Source of the DNA: Babylonia areolata
Lineage: Eukaryota; Mollusca; Gastropoda; Neogastropoda; Buccinidae
Reading direction: 5' to 3'
Assembly (NCBI RefSeq): GCF_041734735.1
Contig: NC_134878.1
Coordinates: 41,650,858-41,714,857, forward strand
Length of the DNA: 64,000 nt
Made by a program: the position numbers and the translations under genes
Shown here: piece after piece, positions 44,934-57,400 of the stretch
Numbering within the stretch: the stretch's first letter is position 1
How the letters are laid out: each line of letters starts with the position of its first letter
The notes under the pieces: model-generated
The model's database searches: none
The model's input: only the letters and a program-made list of their open reading frames with translations
What the model was told of the DNA's origin: nothing

Positions 44934-45376
44934 CTTAAGTTGTGCAAGTTATTATCACCTTAAGAATTACTATGCGTGAGTTTATTTCAAATTGAACACT
45001 GCAGCAGTAAATCTTAATTCTGAAATAAATATCGCAACTTTTTTTCTTTTTTTTTAAAGTCTTTTCTAGCCCGCCATGGCGTTCTTTACGTAACCTGCTA
45101 AAAAGTGCCAGCAAATAAAAATGAACAGAGTTCGACAAGTAGATTTGTTATGTTGCACTGCTAAATTCGAGAAATAGGTGCTGCAGCGTAAATATTTCAC
45201 AAAAACCCACTATGTCGATGGAACAAAAATAGTTGTCCATCTGTCCGAGCTGCGGCAAATGAACGCGAAATGGAGTGTCTGACTTCGATTTGACATTCAC
45301 AAAGTTTATTCAATTGACTAATAACTTTACTTGTAAACGTATCTGGTTGCATTTGTTGAAATGCATATGAACTCAC

Positions 45377-45530
45377 CAGCGTTTCACTTCAGTCCGTAAT
45401 ATCTGCAAGAAGCGATAAAATTTTGCCACTCGTTACTGCGCCAAAATGTGTTAGTATTTGCCGCCACCATGTAATCCACGAAAGTAACACTGGTTTCGAT
45501 TGGCTTTGCACTGTACCGGAAGTCACTGAA
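45377..45530 (-). promoter_or_regulatory. ESCO2: Probable ESCO promoter and non-coding first exon
   Basis: Along the minus strand lie an ETS motif ACTTCCGGT (45523-45515), a CCAAT box (45503-45499), an E2F-type TTTGGCGC (45445-45438) and an optimal splice donor CTG|GTGAGT (exon end 45377). The donor joins ESCO exon 43411-43484 with an in-frame stop before the ATG, so the exon would be 5' UTR. E2F control would suit an S-phase cohesion gene. The start site is not placed. The orphan terminal exon at 44784 could also use this promoter. Confidence 0.5.
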
Positions 45531-45825
45531 CGGCCTACATCTAGGAAAATCGGAAATCCTCAGAAAAGTCAAAGAATACCGAAAAGAACAGGTACAAGGC
45601 CATCACACCATCGATCGCAAGTCTAACATGAAAGGTAGAGCACGATGCTTTGCAAATCAAACAAATATCGGCATCATTTCCAAACCAACATTGCGCAAAT
45701 TTCTTCAAAACGGAACAGTCTCTGTGGGCCTTTCCAAATACAATAGACTGAGCAACACACTAGACGCCACGTTCTTGGCATCAGAGATCTTTTCCCATCC
45801 CTCTTGCGGCCAGTCAGTGGCGGCT

Positions 45826-46035
45826 GTCTGTGTTTGTGTGTATGTGTGGGTCTGTGCGTTTGAGTGCGTTTGTGAATGCGCGAGAGTGAAAGTGTACACA
45901 AGTGTCAGGAGAGATATGTGTACGTGTGTGTGTGTGTGTGTGAGGGGAGGTGGGAGTGCGGGGGGAGGTGGGGTAGAGGATGAGGTATGTGAGTGTATGC
46001 ATGCCTACACTGTGGGAGCAACAGAATATTGGAAC

Positions 46036-46069
<34 letters not shown>

Positions 46070-46115
46070 TTGTATGTACGTGTGTGGGGTTGGGGGTGGG
46101 AGATATGGGCGAATG
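45826..46115. repeat. GT-rich and (AT)n microsatellites
   Basis: GT-rich sequence with a (TA)n run at 46037-46067. The long open frames across it are low-complexity artefacts. From 45600 to here nothing else is recognised. Confidence 0.8.
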
Positions 46116-46116
46116 T

Positions 46117-46251
46117 GTGTGTGCTTGTACAAGTAAGTGTTCATCTCTGTGAGTGTGTGTTTGTGTGTGTGTGTGTGTGTGTGCTGTGGAAGCTGCGATA
46201 CGTAGACTAGAAATGAGTGTGTGGAGGAGGGGGTAGAGGAGGTGCAAGGTA

Positions 46252-46292
<41 letters not shown>

Positions 46293-46464
46293 GGAGCTCA
46301 TGTACGTTTATATGTATTTGACTGTGCTTTCATATGTGCTTGTACAAGTAAGTGTTCATCTCTGTGAGTGTGTGTTTGTGTGTGTGTGTGTGTGCCGTGG
46401 AAGCTGCGATACTTAGACTAGAAATGAGTGTGTGGAGGAGGGGGGTAGAGGAGGTGCACGGTAA

Positions 46465-46500
<36 letters not shown>

Positions 46501-46545
46501 GGAGCTCATGTACGTTTATATGTATTTGACTGTGCTTTCATATAT
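46117..46545. repeat. Tandem duplication, about 215-bp unit
   Basis: GTGCTTGTACAAGTAAGTG, a GT run, GGAAGCTGCGATAC, TAGACTAGAAATGAGTGTG, a second GT run and GAGCTCATGTACGTTTATA are present in the same order twice (46117-46333 and 46334-46545), differing mainly in GT-run length. Confidence 0.88.
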
Positions 46546-46795
46546 GTGAAACTGCATGTTTGGTGCATTTCTGTTATGCATGTGTGGGTGTATGTGTGAA
46601 TGTGTGTCTTCATATTTTACATTTATTCGCTTATTTATCACCATTGTTGTCTTATTTATTTATTTATTTATGTTTTATTATTATCATTTTATTAGTATTA
46701 CTAATATTATTACTACTACCTTTTTCTATATTATAATTATTATTTATTTATTTATTTATGCAAGCTTATCTATTATTTATTCCCCCGTTGTTGTT

Positions 46796-46965
46796 GTTGT
46801 TTTTTTTTTTTTTTTTTTTTTTTCTCAAGGCCTGACTAAGCGCGTTGGGTTACGCTGCTGGTCAGGCATCTGCTTGGCAGATGTGGTGTAGCGTATATGG
46901 TTTTGACCGAACGCAGTGACGTCTCCTTGAGCTACTGAAACTGAAACTGAAAAACTGAACGTTTA
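46796..46965 (-). mobile_element. SINE family E (TAGCTCAAGGAGRC ... TCAGGCCTTGAG poly-A)
   Basis: Read on the minus strand: CAGTTTCAGTAGCTCAAGGAG (A-box-like), TCACTGCGTTCGGTC, a CATCTGCCAAGCAGATG hairpin, GCGTAACCCAACGCGC and TCAGGCCTTGAG, then a poly-A tail of about 24. Partners are at 60455-60615 (plus) and, worn, 63205-63345 (minus). The clean poly-A tail suggests this copy is the youngest. Confidence 0.8.
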
Positions 46966-46984
46966 CGGTTTCCTTTCTACTTTC

Positions 46985-47344
46985 GGTTTTCTGATCCCAA
47001 GACTCCAGTCTGCATTATTGTCGACAAGATTGGATTACTGCAATTCTCTTTTGGCTGGCCTTCCCAAATACCTGTTAGACAAACTTCAACGAATTCAGAA
47101 CAACGCTGCCAGACTCATTTGCAGAGCTTCTAAATTTGGCCATCTCCTCTCCTTCAGTCTCTCTCCACCAGTTGCATGTTTCTGATCGAAATTCTACTCT
47201 GACATTTTCAGCAGTCAACGGATCTGGCCCAAGGTATCTTTCTGAACACTGAGCTCCCTTCTTCCTCTGATACTCAACTTCTCGGGATACCTCACGTCAG
47301 AAGTAAGACCTACGGACACAGATCATTTTCAATCGCCAAAGACG
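46985..47344 (+). mobile_element. L2-like LINE, 3' part of reverse-transcriptase ORF, left piece
   Basis: Encodes STRLDYCNSLLAGLPKYLLD, KLQRIQNNAARLICRASKFG, then, after a frame change, SKTYGHRSFSIAK. These are the C-terminal motifs of L2-clade LINE ORF2. It is interrupted after 47344 by a CR1-like LINE and resumes at 50959. Confidence 0.8.
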
Positions 47345-50300
47345 GAGAATAAAAGTCTCCAATGGGTCTGTGAGCCATGTACTGAAGGCAGAGTTGAAGG
47401 GCAAACCAGTCTGGAAGCAAAAATAGATAGAATGATGACAATGTTTTCCCAAAGACTCGAAGCAATAGAGAAAGAAATTGGGGGAAAAAAACAAGAGAAG
47501 AAAATAGAAGAAATTGTGGATAGAAAACTGACAGAAGCCCTCGCAGAAAGGGATGAAAAAGAGAAGGGAAAAAACAACATTGTAATTGTTAATCTGAAAG
47601 AAAGTGACAAGACTAGCACAGAAGAAAGGAAAGAAGATGACATGGATGAAATCATGAAAATAATAGGAAGATGCCATGTGACAGTGGATAAAAGAGAACT
47701 GACAAACCCAATCAGGTTGGGAAAACAAGGGGGGAAACAGACCTAGAATGTTGAAAGTGACTGTGACCACAGAAAGTAGAAAAAAAGAAATCATGAAAAA
47801 AACAACAATGACAAATCAGGGAATCAGTGACTCTAAGAAAAGGGTGTACATAAACAATGACATGACACCAATAGAAAGACAAAAATTCAAGGATCTACTG
47901 ACAGAAAAAAGAAGAAGGAAGAATGGCCAAAAGGGAAAAGGATTTAATTACCAGAAATGGCCAAATAGTCAAAAGACTAAAGATTGTGTTCTCTTACATA
48001 GTAATGTAGATAGCCTCTCCAATAAGATAGAGGAACTCAAGATAAGAGTAGGTGAAATAAAACCACATGTTACTGGACTCACAGAAACAATTCCAAGAAA
48101 ACAGAACAATAGATTCAGTATTAAAGTGCACTGTAATATCCCAAATTATGATATATTTACTAATACCAACGAAAAGAGAGGTGTGGCCCTGTATGTACAT
48201 AAATCTTTAAAAGCACAAGAATGTCCTACATTAACAAATTTTATTTTTAAAGAAAGTGTATGGTGCAAATTTGAAAGTGCGAATGATGAGAGAGTTTTAA
48301 TGGGGTGTATAAACAAAAGTCCACATTCATGAGAACAAAACACAGAAAGATTATATAAACTATTAAAGTCCAAAGAAATAACAAAATTCAACAAAATATG
48401 TATTATGGGAGGTTTTAATTATCCAGCTATACAGTAGGATGGTACTTGGACAGGCTCTTCAGACAATAAATTTATTGAATGTTTATGTGATGCATACCTG
48501 ATACAAAAGGTGTCAAAACCAACAAGAACTAAACTAGGTCAAAAACCCAGTATTGTGGATCTGGTAATAGTAAATGAAAACAATTTAGTACCAGATATCA
48601 ACCACCTAGATCCCCTGGGAAAGAGTGACCATGATATGTTGGTTTTTCAGTTCCACATTTCATTGGTGAAGGAAAAAGCAGAAGAAAGTATAAACTTGAT
48701 TTAAAAAAGGGAAACTATAATGGAATGAGAGAAATGATAAATAAAGTGGACTGGGCATCAATGGATTGGGATGGAAAAGACGCGAACCAGTGTTGGGATG
48801 ACTTAAAGACTATACTTCACAAAACTATGAATATATATATGCCAAAAGTGTCAAATAGACAGGAGAAAAAAAATCAAACCCTCATGGATGAACAATAAAG
48901 TAATGAGAATCATCAGTGAGAAATATAAATTGTATAAGCATTTCTTAAGAGCTAAGTCAGGTCACTCCTATCTGGGCTACATCAAAGAAAAGAATAAATG
49001 CTGCAAAATCATTAAAAAAAAGCTTAAAAAAAAAAAAAAAGATTATGAAAGAAATTTAGCCAAAAAATGTAAGCAAAGTCCTAAAATATTTTGGAAATAT
49101 GTACAAGAAAAAACAAAACTTAGTACAGGAATAGGGGTACCGAAAAAAGGAGATGGAAGCTTAGCAGAAAATGATATATAGAAAAAGCATCAACACTTAA
49201 TAAATTCTTTGCAAGTGTGTATACTAAAGAGACTTTGACAAATTTACCCGACCTTGGAGAAAGCTCCAGGTCGGGAAACGTTAATATTTCTGACCTAAGA
49301 CTCACTCCACTGGCAGTAGAAAAGAAGTTGCATGCCTTAGACCCCTATAAAGCACAAGGACCAGACAAAATACCCTCAAGAATATTAAAGGAATTGAGCA
49401 GAGAGTTAGCCCTTCTTTTGAGTATGATTTATAATAAATCACTTGAATCTGCTTGCCTACCGAAAGATTGGAAAATGGCTGAGGCAACAGCTATATATAA
49501 AAAAGGGTCAAAACATGAACCAGGAAACTTCAGACCAGTGAGTTTGACTTGTATTGTGTGTAAGATTTTGGAGTCCTTTATCAGGGATGCTATAGTATCA
49601 CACATGACAGCAAACAATCTGTATGCAGACTGTCAACATGGTTTTAGACAGAGAAGATCGTGTACAACACAGCTCCTAGAAGTAATTGAAGATCTCACAA
49701 AAAAGATAGCTATGGGTAAACCTGTAGACATAATTTATTTAGACTTTAGAAAAGCATTTGACTCTGTACCACATCAAAGACTTATATTAAAATTAGCTTT
49801 GTATGGTATTACTGGAAACATACTGAACTGGACAAAAAACTTCTTGTCAGAAAGAACACAGGTAGTTAGAATTGGAGAAAAAATGTCAACAAATGAAAAT
49901 GTTGTTAGTGGTATACCACAAGGTAGCATACTTGGCCCCTTGCCTTTTACAATATACATAAATGACCTTCCTGAAAGTGTAGAAAGCAAATGCAAAATAT
50001 TTACTGATGATACTAAACTTTATGGCAATGCACAAAATAATACTACACTACAAAAGAACTTATATAAGTTACAGGACTGGACTGATAGATGGAATCTATA
50101 TTTTAACGTATCAAAGTGTAAAGTAATGCACATGGGAAGAAAAAATCCAGAAAACAAATACCATATGATGATAGAAGACACCACACAGGACATTGAAAAA
50201 TGTCAAAGTGAGAAAGACCAGGGCATAATTTTTGATAATAAACTATCATTTGACATACATATACAGAATATAATAAATAAAGCCAACTGGGTGATAGGAA

Positions 50301-50958
50301 TAATTAAGAGAACATTTACCTGTTTAGATAAAGATATATTTCTTAAACTGTATAAAGCATTGGTTAGATCACAAGTGGAATATGGTAATATTGTGTGGCA
50401 CCCATACCTCAAGAGACAATCTATAGCTATAGAAAGGTACAAAGAAGAGCAACTAAGTTATTAAAAGAATGCAAATCTATGAGCTATCAACAGAGACTTA
50501 TATACTTAAATCTGCATTCATGAAAGGGTAGAAGGCTAAGAGGGGATTTAATAGAAACATACAAAATGTTAAATTGCTATAATGAAGTCAATGTGAATAA
50601 TATTTTTAGAATGTCAGATTATGAGAGTACAAGAAATTCAATGATGAAAATTTGTAAAGAGCACTCTAATACTAACCTAAGGAAAAATTCATTAGCTAAT
50701 AGAATTGCACATATATAGAATGCACTACCTATCGAAACTTAACTTGCACAAAATACTAATGTGTTAAAAAATCATCTTGACATGAACATCAATTTAAAAT
50801 AAAAATTTATTGACTTTGACGAGTGATTTACAGTACGTTTAAAAGAAAACATATATGTATCCCACAAATAAAAGGAGACCGATATTGAAGGGGACATAAA
50901 AAAGGCCAGGAGGCCTAGGCAGTCAAATGCCAGTCCCTACACTACTACTACTACTACT
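47345..50958 (+). mobile_element. CR1-like LINE, 3.6 kb, inserted into the L2-like LINE
   Basis: Flanked by the 7-bp direct repeat AAAGACG (47338-47344 and 50959-50965) and ending in an (ACT)n tail. It is 5'-truncated in ORF1, beginning near SLQWVCEPC, which looks like the end of an ORF1 zinc finger; a coiled coil and RRM-like part follow (47432-47940). ORF2 runs from about 47985: an APE-type endonuclease (HSNVDSLSNKIEEL, GGFN in place of GDFN, SDHD) and a reverse transcriptase (LDFRKAFDSVPH, SGIPQGSILGP, FTDD in place of the usual FADD). ORF1 is split near 47746, ORF2 has stops near 48330 and 48435, and further breaks occur near 48704, 49180 and 50464, so it is inactive. Confidence 0.85.
49217..50464 (+). 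pseudogene. CR1-like LINE reverse-transcriptase segment, longest open part
   Basis: 415 codons open. Motifs in order: YKAQGPDKIPSRILKEL, NFRPVSLTCIVCKILE, QHGFRQRRSCTTQLLE, VDIIYLDFRKAFDSVPH, SGIPQGSILGPLPFTIYIND, CKIFTDDTKLYG, WNLYFNVSKCKVMHMG. Both active-site Asp residues of the xxDD box are present. The frame is lost before the ORF end, with the continuation (RRATKLLKECKSM) in another frame. Confidence 0.85.
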
Positions 50959-51060
50959 AAAGACGTGGAAGAAGCTCCTAACCTCCGTCATTCTGACTCC
51001 CTTGCCTCTTTCATATCTGGTCTCAAAACTCACCTCTTCCCTCAGCAATAAATTTAGTTA
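50959..51060 (+). mobile_element. L2-like LINE, right piece
   Basis: Continues the interrupted element: DVEEAPNLRHSDSLASFISG, LKTHLFPQQ, stop. Joined to the left piece it gives the normal L2 C-terminus (SFSIAK|DVEEAPNL). The 3' UTR then runs into GT microsatellite. Confidence 0.75.
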
Positions 51061-51355
51061 TGGCAGGTCCACTTCTCTGCATATGGTATGCTTGACTGTG
51101 TGTGTATACAAAATTATGCATGGATTCACATGCATGTGAATGAATGTGTATTTGTGTGTGTTTGTATGTTTGATCGATCGCGCGCACGTATGTGTGTGTG
51201 CATGCCTGTGTCTGTATGTGTGCGTCTGTTTGTGCATGTGTGTGTTTGCTATGTGTGTGCCTGTGTGTACGTAAGTGTGGAGGGCAGCTGCTATGTGCAT
51301 ATGTATGTTAAAATGTATGCAGTGGGGGTTGGGAGGGGGAGTGGGGGGGGGGGGG

Positions 51356-51397
<42 letters not shown>

Positions 51398-51400
51398 GTT
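51061..51400. repeat. GT-rich region ending in (GT)n, with poly-G
   Basis: Irregular GTGTATGTGT-type sequence with a clean (GT)n at 51359-51395 preceded by a G run (51342-51356). Nothing coding. Confidence 0.8.
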
Positions 51401-51537
51401 AGTCACAGTTTGGTGCGTATACATAACATTGATATAATGTGTTCTGTTAACAAAAGTGTTTTGTAGAGTGCCTGGAGCAGATTTTTTCTGGATAGTGTGC
51501 TGAAAAATATCCATTATTATTATCATTATATATATTT

Positions 51538-51612
51538 TTTAATTATACTATTATTATTATTATTATTATTATCATCATCATCATCATTCTCTCTCTATAT
51601 ATAGATATACTC

Positions 51613-51667
<55 letters not shown>

Positions 51668-51685
51668 TATACATATATATATATG
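51538..51685. repeat. (ATT)n, (ATC)n and (AT)n microsatellites
   Basis: Consecutive ATT, ATC and TA runs. From here to 51960 no gene is recognised. Confidence 0.85.
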
Positions 51686-51959
51686 GTGTGTTTGTGTGTG
51701 GAATAAATTATACCCTTCTGGTAAGCATGGTAAATGACTGATGCTGGCTGGCTGCCAGAAGAAGCAGCTACCTTGAACATCATGATAATTGGCTGCTTAT
51801 AATCCCATTTCATCACCAGTGTTTGACCATGATATTTTAAATCATAGAGTATATGTATTTAAAATCATCATTAGCATTTTATCGATAGTCCTTTCAGTCA
51901 ACTTACTATAAATGCCATGGCATCGAAACTGCCTTGTTGTGTGTGGTTAATGTGATCTC

Positions 51960-53260
51960 CTTCTGGCCTCTGGTAGTGGCTGTGTGTTGGTTTTTCCACT
52001 GCTTGCCCTGTTGGCAGCATTTAATACCACAGACCATGGCATCCTTGTTACATGGTTGTGTTCAACTTTTGGCTGCTCTAGCATGGTCCTGGATTGGTTA
52101 ACTTGTAGCACACAGTCTGTCCTTGTTGGTCATGGACCCACGCCATCTGTGTCATCTGTGTTGATGTATGGGGAGTGCCACAGGGTTGTTTTGCCCCCTT
52201 TGCCCCTTTGCCCTCCCTCATCCCCCCCCCCCCCCCCCCCCAACACTTTAAAAAAACTTTTTTTTCCTATGTACACGCAGACTCTCAACCTTGTCATTTT
52301 GCCAGTCAGGCCATTCATAACATTTCTTTGCAGACAATTCCCAGCTCCACAACTATATTGTTCCATAAGACCTTCCAACTCTTGTCTTTGAAGGCATTTT
52401 ATTGATGTGGTTGAATGGACGGACAAGAACAAGCTGAAGGTAACTGAGGGATAAAACAAAAACAAAAAAACTAACAAAAAACCAACCAACAAACAACAAC
52501 AACAAAACAACAGCAAAAAACAACAACCCCAAAACCTGAACTTACTGCAATTGTCACCAAACCAAAGATTAACCAGGTCACTTCTACCCAAATGTCCATC
52601 TCTGGCTGTGACATACTATCTCCCAGTTTGTAAGAAACATTGGCTTCTGTTTAGCTGAAATATTCTCCATGGATACATATAACAAACACATGTGCTGCAC
52701 TCTGCTTTGCTCTGTAAGTTACATAGACTGGGCAAAATTCATCTCTTCCTTCCCATTACTGTTGCCAACAAACTGTTTGTTTCTTTCATACTATCTTGAT
52801 CAGATTGCTGTAACTTTATCTCTTAGTTGGTCTTCCTGAAAACAAACTAAAATACATGCAACATTTTCAGAATCATGAAGCCCAACTCATGCTCTATAAA
52901 CTCAGGAATGAGAATGCAACAATAGTGCTCAGAACACTTAACTGGCTTCCTGTTAAGGCTAGAATCCCATGAAAAAGTTTTTCTCTACTTTCAGTGTCTC
53001 TATCACAACAATATGCCACCATATCTTTCTGAACTTTTCCATCTACTGTACATGCTTCAAGGATTCCATGCTCTCTTGACAACTCTCTGCTTTTAGTTCC
53101 TTCATTCTCCCTCGAGACCTTCGGTAAAAAGTCTTTCTCTTTGGCCCCACTGTCTAGAAATATCAGTCCCCTGTCCCTGAGAAATTTCAAGATCTTAAAG
53201 ACCTTTTTGAATTTCACCTCTTCTGATGCCTGCAACAATGCAAATGTGTACTGTTGTTTC
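51960..53260 (+). mobile_element. L2-like LINE, degenerate 3' half
   Basis: In changing frames it reads like an L2 ORF2: AAFNTTDHGILVTWL and FGCSSMVLDWL (for the usual SAAFDTIDH and FGVSGTVLDWF), a LILPxRP / QLY patch near the FADD box, KLNQVTSTQMSISGCD, SRLDYCN, a HNNMPPYLSELFHL patch and a final LKTHLF-like region. Several frame changes and stops. Same family as the pieces at 46985 and 50959, but more worn. Confidence 0.75.
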
Positions 53261-54320
53261 TGCTTGCTGTGTATGTTGTTGAGATGTTGTGTGGAGGTGA
53301 GGGAGGGAGAGTGACTGATTTCTAAGTATTGTGATTTGAGCTGTGCATTTTTTGGGCGTTGTGATGTATGTAATTCATTTCAAGTACTTCGATTCACATT
53401 TGGTTTTAAGTATTGTGATATGTTTTTTTCATGTATTGTGATATTGGTGTTATGATATGAAATTTCATCATTTAGGTATTGTGATGTTTGATATGCATGT
53501 GCTGTGCTTATATTTGTAAGTTGTCATTTTAGTGTTTAAATGCATGTTTTACTTGTTGGTTTTTACAACCTCAAGTGCACATGAGAATGTTTAAATGGAA
53601 ATGCGGAATATAAATCTTATAATTATTATTGTTATTATGATGGTGATGATGAGCATTACTATTATTAACACATTCTCTCTTGCAACAGCACATTGTGGTC
53701 ACTTCTCAGTGAGAGAGAGAGAGAGAGAGAGAGAGAATAACAGACACAAAGAAAGAGAGGACATTTCACTCCATATTTATTTTCTTTATTTTGTAGAAAT
53801 ATACATGTATGTATATATAGTACGTAAGATCATTTACATGCTCACATTGGGCAGAATTCATGAAGAGATAACATATCAAAATCAACAAACATCACAATAG
53901 TATGGAACTGCAAACACTCTGTCACAGTTATGTTACACATACAAAATCATCACTTCATTTTTTTTTTTAGATATCTGCATTACAGTTCAGTCACAGGACA
54001 CCTGACAACAAACATATACATGTACACTCTTTTAAAAAAAAATTAAAGGCATTTCACAGACCATTTTAGAGACAGCATTGGTTTTGATGATTATCATCAA
54101 CAACTGAATGAAGTTGATGAAAATAAAAGAAAAACATAAAAAACAATTTCAGAATTGTACCTGCTAAAAACCAAAGCATCAAGCAATACTAAATCAAATC
54201 AAGAAGAAATTCGTCCTCTGATGATGGATCAGAGATAACGAGAGAGACTGAGACAGAGAGGCAGGACACTGTAATTTGGATTGTCATCCAAGTGTGATTT
54301 GAATGAAACATGGACCCAAA

Positions 54321-54361
<41 letters not shown>

Positions 54362-54459
54362 CAGAGACACACACACAGAGAAACACACACACATGGGACA
54401 CACACACACACACACTCACACTTGCAGAGACATACACACACACAGAAACACACACACAT

Positions 54460-54497
<38 letters not shown>

Positions 54498-57400
54498 CAC
54501 ACACAACCACCACCATCACCACAACCAACACATACATACATACACATTAACAGTTACATGCACACACTCACAACCACAGACACACACAAGCAATCATGAG
54601 TATGAACACACAGACATACAAATGCAAAAACACAAAGTAACAGAGCTAATTTTTATACTCATAATTACCATAAAACATTTCCACAAAGAATGGCAATAAT
54701 GTGAATACAATAACAAGAAAAACAATATCAATGACAATGAAACTGAAACAGGAGAAGAAGCAGAAGAAGATGAATGTTCTTTTCTGTTGTTGTTTATGCT
54801 GTTTTATCAGACAACAGTAGACAACCACTTATTCAGTGATATTTGGCGATGTAAAGAAAACTATTGCAGTTATAATAGTTAGTCCACTTCTTTTGAGGGA
54901 GCACAGAAACAGCAACAACAACTACAGACTTGATAAGAAACACATGAAGGACAATCTATGCATATTTTTTAAGAAAGTGACAGATCCCCCCCCCCCTTTT
55001 TTTTTTTAAATTTCATGTAAACACCAATTTTTTTCAGCTCTAATTAATATGAAATCAAGTTTATTTCAGCTCTTTTTCATGCAAGCAATAAGTCCTTTTT
55101 AGGTCTTTATAATGTTAATATAATATTTTAATTTTTGACTTTTTTTTCTTCATGTGAACATTGGTTTCTTATTATGTCACCAGAAAAGTAAATTTGAAGT
55201 TACATCTGGGACCATTTGTTAAAAGCAGTCTTCTTGCAAGACATAAAACCTTTGAATCAGACACTTGCTTTATACAATAACAATGATATGACCAAACATA
55301 ACAGATACATTAGAAATTATTATAACTGATACATCATAATTTATTATCGCTGATACATAAGAAATTATCATAACTGATGCATCAGAAACGACAGCTGGTA
55401 CACAGCACTTGACATACTTACAAAGAATGTGACCAGGAAAAACAACAACAAAAAACCAATCAAACAAACAGCAAAACAAAACAACAACTGGAGCACACAA
55501 ACACTGAGCAGTTGAATAGGATCAAGAACTGGCAATGAGCTTCTGTCAAGTTTGTAAACAAAACATGAAAAAAAGAATAACAAATTCAGCAACTTAGAAG
55601 ATTTGTCCTTCTGCAATTCCATTTGGACATTTGGCATTGTAAACACGGCAACTCACAGTCTGCATAATTTTTCTGATAAATCGACGTCATAAACAGATAA
55701 CCCACACAGTAGCAACTCCCTAAGGCAGCTTGATTTTGCTGCGAAAAAATGGGTCAGGGCATCTGGCATCTCTCTCTCTGTGCTTTCATTGAATGAGGAA
55801 ATATAAATGCAGGCAATGCAACTCACATCACATAATAGTGTACCCCTGTTGTGAAAAAATAATACCCATAACATACTATATAGTAGTGTGGCAGATAATC
55901 AAAACCCAGCCTGGCTGTTGGAGTATCTTTCTGTGTATCAACTGTGTTCATTCAGTTTGCAGTGCTGCTTTTGTCTTGTTACTCATACCATCAGTCATCC
56001 AAGAATCAAGTCAAGACATCAGCAAGGCATATCACAATATTTTGGCTGTTATTTTCATTATTTTTAAAAAAGCAATATAATAGTTTATTGTTGTAATTGG
56101 TAATTTCTCTTATGAAAATAGACACACACAATATCATGAACAAAAGCAATGTTTCACCCCGTCTGCATTTGATTTTTGTTTGAAGCCAAATTATGAATAA
56201 TCATTCACATATAAAATAAAACAAAACCACAAAACAAAAGCAAACAAAATGCAAAGAGCAAAGGGAGGCTAATATAAACAGAGAAAGAGAGAGAGAGAGA
56301 GAGAGGGTTGAGGTCAGGTGGGGGTGAAGGAGAAAGTAAAGGGCCAGAGTGAGATACAGGAGAATAATTAATTATCAGAGAATTTTATCAAATCATATCG
56401 GCTAAAGAAGTTAAAACTGACATGGTCAGTTAAAATAACTTTATTATGTCATGAAGAAAAGAAGAGGGGTAATACACAGTCGAAATACACATTGTTAAAA
56501 TTCACTGTACATTGCGACCCATTTTTGTCTTTAAACAATCGTAAAAAAAAAACCCCAACATTTATTATCAAGTTAATTCTAGATTTCAAGATCTGCCTCC
56601 AATTTCAAATGGGAATTGATTTTGCATATTTTTGATTGCCTTGGTTACTTAGTAAATTGATAAACACATTTTGCAAACTGCGATTCCTATTCTAACTTCT
56701 TAGGTCTCACAAACCCACTTCATATAACACAACAATGTGCACTGCTTACCTACTCCTGTTTTCAAACTCAGCATCAAGCACATCTATTGTCGTATTTCAT
56801 GAAGGAAACCTTGGGTTTGTGTGTATCCCTCACCCTCATTATCCTCCCCAACCCCCACCTACCTCCCCAAAATGATGAGGGGCCTACAGACCCATATACA
56901 GACTGACAGACAGTGGAGCACTGCTGAACTGTTTTTATGGTGAGTATGGGTTTGACACATCCACAACTTACAGACAGGGTAAACTGCTTCTTTTAGCAAT
57001 TAGCATGGTTTGGAATAAATGTGTATAAATAGTGAAGTATAGGGTAGATTAAAATATTTTTCACAAATAGCTTGACTGTGAAATATACTGGGATAATAGG
57101 TATTCTAAAATCAATGCATATTAGTGTATCATCAATAGTTTTGCCCACATCTGCAGTACAATAGCAGCACAAATTAATTTTAAACTGTCAAAGCTATATT
57201 TGAACACACACACACACACACACACGCACGCACACACACACACATTCACAAATCAAATTTGAAAAGTAAAAGTAATCCCAGTAATTCTCACCATTGACAT
57301 ATCCATCTCATAATCTCTTTTTTACATTTTTTCTCCAATTATCATTTTTAGCTAGTTCAAACCACAGAGAAAAAATGAATATGTATTGGACAAGTTAATT

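Noticed and set aside
45466-45482. Plus-strand GCCGCCACCATG, a perfect Kozak start
   Set aside because: The ATG is followed at once by TAA. It more likely reflects the minus-strand promoter sequence; a divergent transcript is possible but unsupported.
45628-46152. 174-codon plus-strand frame upstream of ESCO
   Set aside because: The second half is microsatellite and the first half has no domain or conserved motif.
54229-54699. Overlapping frames on both strands in the CA-rich block
   Set aside because: Low-complexity translation of CA/GT repeats.
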